From contig MU867077.1 in the NCBI GenBank assembly GCA_033725935.1, forward strand, positions 540,317-604,316: a DNA stretch of 64,000 nucleotides, read 5' to 3'. This document shows, piece by piece, positions 12,204 through 24,128 of this stretch (positions within the stretch are counted from its first letter, which is position 1; each line of letters opens with the position of its first letter). Position numbers and translations under genes: made by a program. The notes under the pieces are model-generated. The model worked only from the letters and a program-made list of their open reading frames with translations, was not told where the DNA came from and searched no databases. This stretch comes from Cladorrhinum sp. PSN259. Taxonomy: Eukaryota; Ascomycota; Sordariomycetes; Sordariales; Podosporaceae.

Positions 12204-13544
12204 GGAAGGGAAGTAACTTCGAGGTGAAGTTATTTGGTCCGTTTCTTTCCTTGCTCTTGTCATTATCTTCGCCTTTGTTTTGCCTTTTGATCTGTTTTTC
12301 CCCTCTTATTACTAAACCGATTCGATATTACTACGGTATCGTACTTTTGTTTTATTTCCACTTTGCGGAAAGGTTAAAGACTTCATGGATGCGAACCAGC
12401 ATGAGTTGAGGAGCTGATCTTGGAATGGGCATTGCAGATTTCTGGAGGATGGATATCAGAATTATTGCGGTGGCAGGAGAGCGATGATTTAAAAGAACGT
12501 GGATGAAGGGGAGCGGGCAAAGAAAGATTTTAGAAAAGATACATCAAATGAACTCGATTGCGTAATATTCATAGCGCGGGCAGGCATGAAACAATGAAAG
12601 AATGGGTCAATACGTCTCATGATATCACGATATATTACAACATTGACCTGTAGAATGTCTCATGTAAATTGATAACGTTCAAGACATAAACGGGGCCATA
12701 GTGAACATACCAGGTATTTCATGCTGAAACCATATATGAAAGGAGCCTCCCAAAAAGGAACCCATCAGGCCATGCGTCTGCCATCTATCTATCCTCAGCA
12801 GCGCACCTTGATGGCCATTCTTCTGAACGCAAGCAGTACTTCCCCATATATAAGTAGCAACGCCTTCTGGACAGCTCAATCCCCCGCTCTCTTTCTTTCT
12901 CCATCACGGACCCTTCCCACTCTTTCAAGTTGATTCGATATCGACACACGGAATGCAACCGAAGATTCCGCACATATGCACATCTTAAAAATGTATTGAG
13001 CGCAGTGATGCTCATATGGTGTGCTCGTTTGGGGGTGAGACTTCAACCCAACGATCAAGCCTTTGCCAGTCCATCCGATCTTCCGAATTCATCCCTTCTC
13101 CCACACAGTCTTGTGGCTGCAGCTTGTGTTCCTGCCTGAGGTGACATCACCCGCTTCTTGGCACCAACCAACCCTAACCCATTTTCGTGAAACAGCATGT
13201 CACTGCCGTGGAACACTGTCTGTTGCATTTTCACGATAATGAGCAAGACATTGAATGTTTTCCGATATATCTCGGCCCAGAAACATGTCAATGCCTTCAA
13301 CAATCGCACAGGTTACTCTTATGCCGCTGCTTGGTGCCTCACGGTTAGGGACATTGCATACTAGTGATAAGATAAGAATAACTCGATAGGTAACTTTCGG
13401 GGATTGGAGTAATTCATACAGCAGGTGTAACACACCAAAACTACGAGCATGCCCAGTTTTTCCCTCTTCTTGTAGATAAAACTTGCCAATCTTCTTCTTC
13501 ATGGTAGATTGAGCAGCTGAGACAGCCTCGCCAAGTTGTTCAAG
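12204..13544. other. Intergenic region with an orphan TATA-like element
   Basis: No protein-coding region supported. A TATATAAG stretch at about 12845-12852 is followed by a CT-rich run (12880-12915), a promoter-like arrangement some 600 bases before the next ATG, so it may drive an unannotated transcript. The rest looks non-coding. Confidence 0.45.
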
Positions 13545-15264
13545 ATGAAGACCGCGGTCCCGAGGGCGCTGCGTGGCGTTCAAAACGCTCAGCTAAGAAA
13601 CCGTTTTGTTTCAATAATTTCGTCCATTACCTCCGCCACCAGCTCCATTCATAACTCGGCCTTCAGGTCAACGCCTACCAGCCGCTCAAGCTTGAAATCA
13701 GCATTGCAATATCGTAACTTTTCGACAACAGTTAGATTGCGGGAAAAAGATCAAGATGATGATGAAGAGAGAAAATGGTCAACACCGTTGGCCAAGCAAT
13801 TGGCCCAAGCCATCGAGGTGAGTACTCATCTCACATCATAGTTCCAGTGTAAAATATATACTCACATAATATCTAGTTGACAGGCCCAATCCCTCTTGCT
13901 AGCTTTATGCGCATGTGCTTGACCTCAGATGTCGGTGGCTATTACACAGGTGCCATAGAACAAGGCCGTGATCAGTTCGGTCTCAAAGGCGACTTCGTAA
14001 CATCACCGGAAATTTCCCAAGTATTTGGTGAACTCATTGGTATTTGGTTCTTGACCGAATGGCTTGCCCAAGGAAAGCAAAGCACCGGGGTTGAGTTGAT
14101 CGAAGTTGGCCCCGGCCGTGGTACCCTCATGGACGACATGCTTCGAGTAAGCTACCCTCTCCACCTCTGTATCAAACCACCGCTTACAACTTCTAGACAA
14201 TACAAAACTTTCCAGCAATGTCCAACAGCATCGACGCAATCTACATGGTTGAGGCATCTCCTGAGCTCCGCAAAACTCAAAAGAATCTCCTCTGTGGGCC
14301 AGACGCGCCCCTGACCGAATCAAAATCCGGCTCCCACTCAGTCTGCAAGTACAATTCGATACCCATAGTCTGGACCGAGACGATCAAATCCATCCCCCAA
14401 TCCCCATCAAAACAGCCCTTCATAGTCGCCCACGAATTCTTTGACGCACTACCAATCCACGCCTTCGAGCTCGTTTCTGTTCCTCCTTCTCAACAGCCCG
14501 CCTCACCTAATTCCTCACCATCGACGCAAACTACCTCCCCAACCTTGCAATGGAGAGAAATGCTGGTTTCCCCCACTCCGCCAGGCTCAACGCACGAGTC
14601 GCTGAAGACGCCCGCTTCCCAGAGTAGACTTACGCCTCCACCTGATTTTCAACTTACGTTGTCTACTTCTCCCACTCGTCACTCGCTTTACCTACCCGAA
14701 TCCTCTCCCCGTTTCAGGGCTCTCAAGAAGACTGTCGGCCCGGGCGCTTTACTCGAAGTCTGCCCTGACCTCTCCCTCTACGCATCAGACTTTGCTTCGC
14801 GCATCGGCGGATCAGCTCAGAACCCAAAGGCGAAGCCGTCTGGTGCGGCTTTGATCCTCGATTACGGTCCTGGGGACGGAACGATTCCGACCAACTCCTT
14901 GCGCGGCATTCGCAGGCACAAGAGAGTCTCGCCCTTCGCTGAGCCCGGACTTACGGATCTGTCAGTTGATGTTGACTTTGCAGCTATCGCAGAAGGAGCG
15001 ATGATTGCAAGTGAGGGTGTTGAAGTTCACGGCCCAGTTGCGCAGGGCGTATTCCTGGAGTCTATGGGAATCAAGGAGCGTGCTGGAGTGTTGGCTAAGA
15101 AGGCAGGAAGCGACGAGGCGAAGCAGGGCGTTGAGAGGGCGTGGAAGCGGTTGGTCGATATGGGACCTGGAGGCATGGGTAAGGTATACCAAGCTTTGGC
15201 GATCCTGCCAGAGAATGAGGGAAGGAGAAGACCTGTTGGTTTTGGAGGGGATGTCGTGAATTAG
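13545..15264 (+). CDS. NDUFAF7: Mitochondrial NDUFAF7/MidA-type protein arginine methyltransferase
   Basis: Homologue of NDUFAF7 (MidA), which symmetrically dimethylates an arginine of the NDUFS2 subunit early in complex I assembly in the mitochondrial matrix. Exons 13545-13817, 13877-14146, 14197-15264; 536 residues. Both introns are short (59 and 50 bases) with gtgagt and gtaagc donors and tag acceptors. The N-terminal ~75 residues are rich in Arg, Ser and Thr with no acidic residue at first, as expected of a presequence. The core follows: LTGPIPLASFMRMCLT, GGYYTG, GDFVTSPEISQVFGELIG, the SAM-binding glycine motif VELIEVGPGRGTLMDDML, MVEASPELR, VAHEFFDALPIHAFE. The region after the FFDALP motif holds a Ser/Pro/Thr-rich insertion (about 40 residues) not expected in the bacterial family. 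Confidence 0.92.
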
Positions 15265-15539
15265 GATAGGAGGAGGGTGTGATGTCGTGTCATATCATTG
15301 TATTTCAAGTCAAAATGTGGCGGCGATCTGTAATGAAAGGTTCGAATATCACCAAAAAAAGGGGAAATGGCCGAGCAAATGCTTTCTTATATCCAAGAAC
15401 ATCAAGCAAACATATACTTTCTCAAGCGAACCTAGCCATATCAATATCAGGCCTCAAACTTGGTCGCAAATATAACGCTTGTTAAACCATCCGAAAAACG
15501 CCTTGCAATGCTTTTGCTTTCTTTTCAATTCATAGATAA

Positions 15540-17330
15540 TCACCACCCATCAAAATTTCCAAAACCACCACCGCCCATCCTCACCTTCTTCTTTGGTGGC
15601 TCGGGCCCAATGTCGTCCTCAATCACCCCCTGGCCTTCTTCCTCCAGTTTGCCCTTCGACGAAGAAGCAACAGCATCCTTCAAGTATCTCCCCACACCTA
15701 AATCACCCTTCGTGTTGTCTCCACCATCCCCAACTGTCCTGATCCTCTTGCCCGTCCAAGTCACTTTATCGTCCTCGGTCCCACCCCGCCGCCTAATCTC
15801 CTCTTTTTCTTTTTCTTCCTTCTCTTTTTTGTTCTTCTCCTTCATGAACTCCTCGAATGGGTCAACGAATACTACTACATCCTGTATCAATATTTCCTTG
15901 AGTGGTCTGTTTGTCCCGGACTCTACTGGCACATCCTCCAGTTTTGTTAAAGTGGTGTCCAATCCTTCTATGACTTTTCCAAATATGGTATGCTTCTTGT
16001 CTAGATGCTTGCAAGCCCGGTATGTGATGAAGAACTGGGAAGAATTGGTGTTCTTCCCCTTGTTGGCCATTGACAATACTCCGCGGGAGTCATGTGATAA
16101 CGGTCCCTCAAGTTCGTCGTTGAAGTTCTTTCCCCAGATTGACTGCCCGCCACGACCAGTGCCTGTTGGATCGCCACCTTGAATCATAAAGTTCTTGATG
16201 TTTCGGTGGAAGGGTATGTTCTTGTAGTAGCCTTTTTGTGCTAGGCGAATAAAGTTCCATACAGCTCTTGGGGCAAGATCCGTGTGCAATTCCACGGTTA
16301 AAGGGCCGAGAGAAGTGAGGACTCGGACGTAGCCTTTGTGCTTGACTAATTTGGGACGGAGAAGGTAGTCTTCATCTGTGAGGATAGCACGTTCTCCTGA
16401 AGTTTCAGGAGTAAGACCCGTGGAGGTGAAGGAAGCAGCTGCCCGGCCAGTTGTGTATACAGCTGCGTTGGCTGCGAGTTTCTTTTCGACTATGGACGGC
16501 GGTCTTGGAGTTGAGGAGCCATTGGAAGCCGAGCCTGTCTTAGTGAGGGCCTGCGTCGTTCGGTTGACGTCGAGGCTTCCGGAAGCGCGGGCTTGACGAG
16601 CGCGCTCAACAGCTTCTTTCGCTCGAAGAACCTTGTCGCCTATTCGGCCGAGAGCATTAATGTTGATCGATCCTTCTTGCCGCTGTTGTTCTTGTTCTGG
16701 TGTAAGAACTGCGTCCTCGCCATCTTGGATGTGCTTGAATTGGCTCAAGTCGCGGCTCGAGGCGTTTTGGGGGTCTTGCAGGGTGATGATATCCTTGCGA
16801 CCAAACTCAACGTCGTCAACCAGATCTCTCCACATTTTGGCCTTTATATTCATGCGCTCGACCGTTTCCCAGGCAAAAACATTAGCGTAGGTGCCATGAC
16901 GGATCGCAACGATATGTGTATTGTCGGTGAACTCTTTGAAGGTAACCGGGTCGATGTAATCGCCTTTTCCATCTGTCGGGATGCCATTTCGGTCGGTGCT
17001 CTCTGAGGTGTCGGCGTTTCGCGAAAAGTTGAGCTTGATTAGATCCTTAGCAGCAAGAGGTTTGCCGTCGACGGGGTTCGTTCCTTTTTTCTCCAGCCAA
17101 GCGCTGATAACCTCAACATCGAATATTGTTCCATCCGCGGTGCAAACGGGGTTCTTGAATGGTTGAAGGCTTGCAGCGCAAAAGTTGAAGGGCAGTCGCT
17201 TGAAGCTCGCATGGAGGCCACCGCTTCGTTGTGCGCGAGTACCGGCATTTGCGCCAACACTGGCGCCGTATGCATCCGCTGACGACCACTCAGAGTGGGT
17301 GATATACAGCTTGTCGGTTCCCTTTCCCAT
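15540..17330 (-). CDS. cyp8: U-box peptidyl-prolyl isomerase (PPIL2 / Cyp60 type)
   Basis: Nuclear cyclophilin with an N-terminal U-box, orthologous to human PPIL2 and fungal Cyp8; associated with the spliceosome, with E3 ubiquitin-ligase activity reported for the family. Intronless, 596 residues, start ATG 17330, TGA at 15540. The start gives the conserved MGKGTDKLYITHSEW. U-box region ~45-95 (LQPFKNPVCTADGTIFDVE, WLEKKGTNPVDGKPL) and a second U-box-like part ~120-165 (DYIDPVTFKEF). The cyclophilin domain spans about 330-490 (FHRNIKNFMIQGGDPTGTG, NTNSSQFFITYRACKHLDKKH, FGKVIEG). The catalytic Arg of FHR and the Gln/Phe of SQFFIT are present; the usual active-site Trp is Cys or Tyr-like in this subfamily, and here the sequence reads RACKHLD. 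The C-terminal tail is charged. Confidence 0.95.
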   Translation of the reverse strand: MGKGTDKLYITHSEWSSADAYGASVGANAGTRAQRSGGLHASFKRLPFNFCAASLQPFKNPVCTADGTIFDVEVISAWLEKKGTNPVDGKPLAAKDLIKLNFSRNADTSESTDRNGIPTDGKGDYIDPVTFKEFTDNTHIVAIRHGTYANVFAWETVERMNIKAKMWRDLVDDVEFGRKDIITLQDPQNASSRDLSQFKHIQDGEDAVLTPEQEQQRQEGSININALGRIGDKVLRAKEAVERARQARASGSLDVNRTTQALTKTGSASNGSSTPRPPSIVEKKLAANAAVYTTGRAAASFTSTGLTPETSGERAILTDEDYLLRPKLVKHKGYVRVLTSLGPLTVELHTDLAPRAVWNFIRLAQKGYYKNIPFHRNIKNFMIQGGDPTGTGRGGQSIWGKNFNDELEGPLSHDSRGVLSMANKGKNTNSSQFFITYRACKHLDKKHTIFGKVIEGLDTTLTKLEDVPVESGTNRPLKEILIQDVVVFVDPFEEFMKEKNKKEKEEKEKEEIRRRGGTEDDKVTWTGKRIRTVGDGGDNTKGDLGVGRYLKDAVASSSKGKLEEEGQGVIEDDIGPEPPKKKVRMGGGGFGNFDGW

Positions 17331-17861
17331 GTTTGCGACAAGGTGATGAATGTAAAAGAAAACAAAGCAATTGGAAAGTAGGTTGAATTGGTCCGATCCA
17401 TCAAGTTCTTATCTTATCGTAGCTCGCAGGGGACAAGGGGTAACAGCAGCGCTCAATTACGTGAGGCCCCACTCTCTTCCGCTGTTTCATGCAGCTGTTA
17501 GGTACCCCTGTGTCCATTTTGGAACAGCTGGGAGCCTGTTCTGGCCCAGGATCCCGTCGATTCGATTCAGCAACAGGGAGGTGCGCAACGTCAGCCAGCC
17601 CAGCGCATCCGAAACTTTATCTCTAATTTGGATTTGAACCTTTTGACAGAACTGTCTGTCATCATTGACACCTGCTGTAGTGCATTGGCATCACCGAACG
17701 CACTTTCATACGCCTATGTCGAATACCCCTGTTTCCATCATCTGAAAACCAAGCTCCAAGGACACGTACGCTGTCGTATATACCACCCCCCGAACCAACA
17801 CGACAACCCAAACACCCACGCCGGGATAACGAAGGGAGCAATTTCCATCACATAACCCGCC
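17331..17861. other. Divergent promoter region PPIL2-type gene / PTM1
   Basis: 531 bases between two start codons on opposite strands; holds both promoters. No coding exon or clear element seen. Confidence 0.6.
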
Positions 17862-19551
17862 ATGAGGGGCTGGGCATATACCCTCTTTCTCCTGTTAGCG
17901 TCTGTATGGACAGCAACAGCGCTCGAAGAATTACTCGACGACTCAGAAGACAACAGCCAACGATGCACAGGCATGTACGACAAGAACGCCTGGGGCGGCC
18001 CAGTCGACCCCTTCATCCTCGTTAAGTTCACCGATGTTGGCAAAGACCAGGGGGAAGATCCCACCGTTTCTCTCCTCATCTTTGAGTGGAAAGATCAGGA
18101 ACTCATCGGCACTCCGGATAGGAACGAGATCCTCATCTGTGAGCAAAAGTTCATTGATGAAGGCCTCTGCAAGTCCACTCAGATGGGCGAGATTATCCTG
18201 AACCCCAACGCTACCGACTCGAAAAACGTGATCCTCACAAAGGCTGTTCACCTCAAGGACTCGAAGCCCATCAAGTATCCTATTACCAATACAGGGTATT
18301 ATTGCGTTATCACGGAGAAGGTCACAAAGGATAATACCTACCAAGCTGTTGTTGAGTTCAGAAACGCATACGGAGAGCTGCCGGCAACTAAGATTCCGGA
18401 GTTGCCATTCTACGGCGGTATTGCAATTCTGTATGCCTTGGTCCTGGTGTACTGGGGTTTCCTGTACTATCAGCATCGGACGGATATCTTGGCTGTGCAA
18501 AACTACATTACAGCCATCTTGATCTTCCTTGTCATTGAGATGTTGATGACTTGGGGATATCTTGATTTCTTGAACAGGCACGGGTCGAGCGTGGGATCCC
18601 ATGTCCTATTGGGTGTGGTCGCAATCTTGAACGCCGGCAGGAATTCTTTTAGCTTCTTTTTGCTGCTTATTGTGTGTATGGGCTATGGTGTGGTGAAGCC
18701 GACGCTTGGCAAGACCATGATATATGTGAGGTACTTGGCTATCGCGCATTTCGTTTTCGGAATTGTGTATGCGATTACCAGCTTTGTGATTAAGCCGGAT
18801 ACTGCGGGTGAGTTCTCCTCTCGTTTTGTCTGAATGAACCACTGATACTGATGACGATATAGGCCCCTTCGTTCTCCTAATAGTACTGCCTCTAGCTGGC
18901 ACACTAACAGCATTCTACGTCTGGACCTTGAACTCGCTCAACTTCACGCTCAAGGATCTCAGGGAGCGCAAGCAGCACGCCAAGGAGACCATGTATAAGA
19001 AGCTGTGGTGGGGCATCCTCATCTCCATCATTGTCATCTTTGCATTCTTCTTCTTCAATTCTTTTACCTTCGCCACGGCTAGCGACCCGGACTTCGTTCC
19101 CTTCCACTGGAAATCTAGATGGTTCATTCTCGATGGTTGGCTCAATATTGTCTATTTTGCTGACGTATGCTGGATCGCGTACGTGTGGAGGCCCACCGCA
19201 AATAACCGCAGATTCGCCATGAGTGACGAGCTTGCCCAGGAGGACGACGGCACCTTTGAGATTGCCAATCTAGATATCGGCAATCCGGATGAGAGTGATG
19301 ACGAGGATGAAGAGAGGAGAATTGGGAGCAAGTCATCGTCACAGATGCCGAGCCAGGGATTGAGTGTTCAGAGAGGTGGGCAAGCTTCGACTACTAGTGC
19401 TAGCGCCTCGATTCAGCCGCAGAGAAAGCCAAGTCCAGAGAGGGACTCGTTTGATGGTGAGACCATCTTCGCCGTTGGGGAGGATGGGGACAAGTTTTCA
19501 TCAGATGACGACAGTGAAGAGGAATCTAAGCTGGTAAGGGGGAGAAAATAA
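17862..19551 (+). CDS. PTM1: Ptm1-type seven-transmembrane (GOST) protein
   Basis: Member of the lung seven-transmembrane/GOST family (Ptm1, GPR107, GPR108), Golgi and endosomal membrane proteins linked to vesicle traffic. Exons 17862-18807 and 18863-19551 (intron 55 bases, gtgagt...atag), 544 residues. N-terminal signal peptide (MRGWAYTLFLLLASVWTATA), then a ~170-residue lumenal domain with paired cysteines, then seven hydrophobic helices starting at about residue 185 (YGGIAILYALVLVYWGFLYY) to about 440 (WLNIVYFADVCWIAYVW). The cytosolic C-terminus is acidic and Ser-rich (DESDDEDEE, SSDDDSEEES), typical of fungal Ptm1. The splice site lies inside TM6 and joins KPDTA to GPFVLLIVLPL. Converges on the DUF7702 gene. 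Confidence 0.95.
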
Positions 19552-20044
19552 AGACGGCGGAAACAAGTGGTAGACTGGGCCAACACAAGGAAAGAGAAGG
19601 GTTCTGAGCAAACACAACGCATTACAACTACTGTTATTTTAGCCCGGGCTCTTCCTGAGCGCCACAAAAAGAGGGGGTCCGGATTTGATGGTAAAACTGG
19701 GCCCTATATACATATATCATTATTGTAGTATAGTTGCAGTGGCGTCGGTGGGTTGGATTCATATTAGGATTGGCTTTTGCATTTATCTTCTTTCCTTTTC
19801 CTAGCTAACATTGGTGGTGTGGTGGTTATCATAATAAAAAAGGTCAACTGATACATCAGAAATGAGCCTTTGAGTGTTCAAGAGCGACAGGAAATCAGTT
19901 TATATCTATCTGGCTTCCTGGAGTGCAGTTTTTGATGCACTGATATCTCGGTTATGAAGCTCCCCTAGCAACATATGACACGGCCAGCAATTATGGAAGT
20001 CATGTTTATGGAACTTGATGCTTTGATGGCAGATTTCCCGCAAT
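19552..20044. other. Convergent 3' region PTM1 / DUF7702 gene
   Basis: 493 bases between two converging stop codons. No gene seen; contains short AT-rich stretches (about 19700-19850) that could hold the poly(A) signals of both genes. Confidence 0.55.
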
Positions 20045-21086
20045 TCAAACTGCGGTCCCAACCACACCATCTTGTTCAGTTTTCCTCGGCCCAACAGTCA
20101 GCCGTTCAATTTGTCTCTTCCTCCTCTCCAGCCTCCTCCCAATTATGCTTCCACTCAACCAGCTTCTCCCAGCACTTCCTCCACTATTGCTCGCCTCCGC
20201 TGTCTGCCCCTGCACCACGATACCATTCACCCGCTTCAACGTCAGTCCTACCCCTTCCAAGATCCCAACAACCATAACCTCCATCACCACAGCCATACCC
20301 AGAAACCACCAAGCGTACCCTTCCGCCCCTCCGAACCCTCTAAACCTTGGATCATTGCTAAACGTAGCTAGACCACTGAATACCACCCGAACAACCATGA
20401 ACGGTATCGTCCCGGCAACGGCCCAGAGTAGTCTCCTATCGCCCTTTTCCTTGCCTATGTGGTTGTAGCTTATCAAGCAGGATACAGTGCCAGCTACCAC
20501 TCCCGCAAAGCCGGCAATCATCAGACCTAAGCCGATCTCACTTTCTATGGGGATTTCTACTGGTTCGTAGGGAGCTTGGCCGGACATGACGTCGTCGATT
20601 TCTGAACCCATGAGACTACCGCCTACGATGCCTAGTATCAGGCCGACGACGACTACGATCTGGGCCAGACGTTGGTGACGAGGAGTGAAGGATGTTGTGT
20701 GTCCATTGTGCTGGGTTGATGATAGGATACGACCTATGAGGTTGAGGAGAGTGAGGATGAGGGCCGAGAGTCCGACAGAGTAGAAAATCTGTGTGGTGAT
20801 GAGGAGTGCGACAGAAGGAGGGGTTGAAGCTGTTGAAAGCTGGAGGGAGGCGGCTATCAGACGGGTAAGGGTGAATATCAGGAGGTAGAGCCTGTTTTAT
20901 TTTTTCCAGTTGTCAGTACTTGGATTTTAAAACTTGAGGTGTGAGAATGAAATGAGGAAAAAAAACTGACCAGCCGGCGTTTCGGCGGAAGCCATGGCGA
21001 GATGCTAGGAGGATTGCTGTCGGGAGGTAAGGGACGTAGATTGCTATTTGGACGGCGGCAATGGAGTTTATCGGGGAGAGTGCCAT
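20045..21086 (-). CDS. DUF7702 integral membrane protein
   Basis: Fungal-specific membrane protein of unknown function with about seven helices. Two exons: 21086-20971 and 20891-20045; 320 residues. The intron (20970-20892, donor gtcagt, acceptor acag) joins GFRRNAGW to LYLLIFTLTRLIAASLQL, restoring the family N-terminus; the start gives MALSPINSIAAVQIAIY. Helices are visible at ~8-28, 39-60, 70-92, 118-137, 168-190, 203-222 and 240-262. The His-Gly-Phe-Arg-Arg loop and conserved Arg in helix 2 fit the DUF7702 pattern. The C-terminal ~50 residues are Arg/Lys-rich and cytosolic (RRLERRKRQIERL). Without the first exon the reading frame would begin internally at MGSEIDDV. Function unknown; the family is often found near stress or secondary metabolism genes but nothing here indicates a role. 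Confidence 0.8.
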
Positions 21087-24000
21087 TTCTGACTTTTGAA
21101 AGGTATGGGAGTGTCGGCAATGGTTTTCTTTATCCTTTTCCTTTTTTTTTTGTTTTTTTTGGGGGAGGTTTTCTCCTTATAGGAGTTATTGTCAATCAGA
21201 AACCCTTCAGAAGAGGTTTATATTTCAGTTTCCAATCTCACCGACTGCACGGTTCCCGCCCTCAGCTCAACACTTCTTTGTTCCCGAATCCCAAGTGGGA
21301 GTTTCCGCTTCCCACCAAGACCGAAAAGCAGCAAGCCTATACCAGAACAAACGGCATGCTCGCTTCCGTCGGTTTCGTCTAAGCTGGCACAACGCTGCTT
21401 TGATGTAATTGGTTAAGACTCTTGCCTGGTATGGACGGGACTAGCCGTGATAGTATCACTCCATGAAATCAGGCAGCAACGATTATTTTTCACGACTAGT
21501 ATACTGACAGCATCTGCAAGATACAGTAATCTCTGTGCAACACCGGACAAGTCCGTAGGTGTGCCTTTGTGGATTGGGTGGCCAAGGTCTGGGAATAGCC
21601 TCGTGCAAAGTCATGATCGGGATCAGAGTGTTTCTTATTCTGGGTGCAGAAGGGGCAAAAAAGCTTGTCATGTGGTGGTGGCAGTTGCACGCCCGTCATC
21701 ACCAAGAGTGGTATAGCTTATACGCCTGTCTCCTGCGCCGTGTGGCAGAAGAAAAAAGGGGTCCCGCATTCGTGATTTAGTCAGCGGAGAATTTCCGAAG
21801 AAGCTTGGGCCTCGCGGGACTTCAGCGTCGTGTTTTTGGCGCGCGTTTGCAGAAAATCAGCCTTCGGTTCTGCGGTGGCTTGACGTAGGGAATTTTCATT
21901 CTTTGATATGTTGGATCTGTACGATGGTCCAAACCGTATCTCAACCTATGGTGTCATTCTGGGGGTGAAACAGATACCACCACGGATCTTACTTTCCCTT
22001 CTCGTGTCTGTTGGTCCGAAACCCAGTCGGACGGAACCCTTCAGTTGGAGAGACATGTAACACCTATAATACTTTGTGTTTTATGATCACCACATGGATA
22101 CAGTCTGACATATCCGTATGTGGGGTGCTGGTTTGGGGGTGATATTGTGTCGCTGTGGGGGCCGACTCTCGTAAAGAGAGTCCGCCATCCGGGTCCGGGC
22201 CGAATGTCAAGCCAAGAATAACTCTCGACTGCACTGCAGGTGCGGTGCAGAGAACCAAACGCATCGTTTCCTCCATTTGTCCATGCAAGGCTTTTGCTCG
22301 GATGCAGATGTGTTGTTTGTAGTTGCAGGTGATCAATGCTCAATAAAATGCGCGTAGTAACCGCCAGCAAGGCTCTTCTTGAGATTAGATGAGGAATATT
22401 GAAACACAGCCACATAAACTGTGGTGCATTAAGTAATGAGATAATTAGTGGCAGCCACATTTTCTCTATACCACACACCCTCTGTTTGTCGTTTGCATCT
22501 TTTACCATGTGGTTTCCATCAATAATTCTCGACAGAAAAGGAAACTCGGAGTTCATTCACCCTTCTGCTCTGCATCTGCCGGCGCCTGCATGGCGTATGT
22601 AAAATGCAAGGTGTTCCTGGGGATGGTGTTTCTGAAAATGGGATGATGATGAGGATGATACGAGATGAGTGTGTGCAATATGGTCTGTGCTTCGACCCTA
22701 CACCAGAGTTTTCCCAGTACAGTATTAGCGCAGGGCTGTGATAGTCCTAGTGCAATCTGGAGGATCTGCGTGATTTACAAACAATCTGTTTTATCTGCGC
22801 CTCGTGGATTATTTTTCCAGATCTGGATGTTTTCAATGTCGGACGGATTTGTGCCACATTTGATTCAACACCGAACCATGACGATGATGAGAAGAACGTC
22901 TTGTCACCGAAGGCCAAATTCGATTCGCCGAGGACCGATGTTGGACACAACCTCCACTGTTCGGTGTCGACCCAGTCCACTGTTCGGTGTCGACTAGTCC
23001 ACTGTTCCCGCCCGGCATTTGAGATCCATCGGCCATCTTCACATGCTCCACAATCTAGACCGACCGACTGCAAAGACTCTTCTATCCATCCAATATCTCC
23101 TGTCTCCTGCATGTTTCCGAAACTCGATTCGCTACCCGTAGTATCCCATGACGTGGAGGAGATGGAATAACCTGGAAGGAGACGTCGCTTCACGGTTCTA
23201 GGCAGCACACGCGAGTCCCCACTGCTTCACCAACTCGCTAAGTGCGGGTTTTCGTCACGCCGGTGACTCTCGTGAAGATTGGACGAGGGACTCTTTCAAT
23301 TCCGCAATGTTGACACAGACTCAGCATATTATTCCGCAGTCCTCAAGCCATCATTTCCCAGTCGAGAAGGGTTCTAGAAGACTGAACCTGTAAAGTTCAT
23401 GCAAGCCACGCAGCCCGCCCTTCGTTGAAGCCCTTGAAGGCGCTCATCTAAACGCACTTTTCCCTTCTCGCTTGACGTGGTGGGGACAAATGAACAACCA
23501 CTGGCACCATTTTAAGGTTCTGAGCGGCTGTCGTTTGGGTGCCTCGCCAAGAGCTACCATTGTCCCCTTCCGCATGGAGAACGCCTTCGCACAGGTAGCC
23601 CAAAGAGGAAGTACCCCTGCTCTCCCCCCGCCAATTGTTAGGAATATACTTTCTCACCCAAGACACCATCTCATCTCACTGGCGATTCCAGAGGAAAAGG
23701 ACGCTGATCTGATAGCTGCCCACGAGTATCCATCTAGCTGAAGGCTGTGGTGGGATTTCAGGGGCTGTGCCTTGGGGTCATCATGTCCTGTGTCTTCATC
23801 ACAGTTGCAGCAGCAGTCACAGCTCTCACATTGAATCCAAGACACCCAAGACCTATGACAGACGAGTCTTCCCAAGACACCACCTGGGCACCACCACAAC
23901 ACCAAGGCTCGGGTTGACGTGAACCGTGCCGGTCGAGACCAGGGTTTAACCGTTTAACACCATTGCGGCCTCCAGCAGATTGCATGCCACCCTTCCTAAT

Positions 24001-24128
24001 CTTGATGCATCCGAAGTCAGCTTAAGAAGGCCTCAGCCGGACAGGCTTCTTTCTAGGCATTCTGCAATTCACCTCGACCACTCGCTGTTCAGAATCTGAC
24101 TACTGCGCCGTCAGCAAAGACAAGCAAG
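21087..24128. other. Long divergent intergenic region upstream of the Zn2Cys6 gene
   Basis: About 3 kb with no supported gene. It includes poly-T/G runs (21141-21175), a 22-23-base short tandem repeat (22951-23007) and a few open frames of 150-170 codons without recognisable motifs. Long upstream regions are common for fungal transcription factors, so part may be promoter or leader of the gene at 24129. Confidence 0.5.
22951..23007 (+). repeat. Short tandem repeat, 22-23-base unit
   Basis: The unit (ggtgtcgac)(cc/t)agtccactgttc occurs twice in a row (22963-22985 and 22986-23007), preceded by a partial copy (cctccactgttc at 22951-22962). Each full unit carries a GTCGAC palindrome. Unit lengths differ by one base, so it is not a coding repeat. 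Confidence 0.7.

Noticed and set aside
13010..22150. G-rich motif (gtgctSgtttgggggtga) at 13022 and 22126 with a weaker third copy near 21955
   Set aside because: An 18-base match with one mismatch is expected by chance a few times in 64 kb searched against itself; flanks do not align.
22041..22556. 171-codon frame on the minus strand
   Set aside because: No domain, irregular composition, no splice-supported partner; treated as chance.
22747..23208. 153-codon minus-strand frame across the short tandem repeat
   Set aside because: The repeat changes frame between units, so selection on a protein is unlikely; no motifs.
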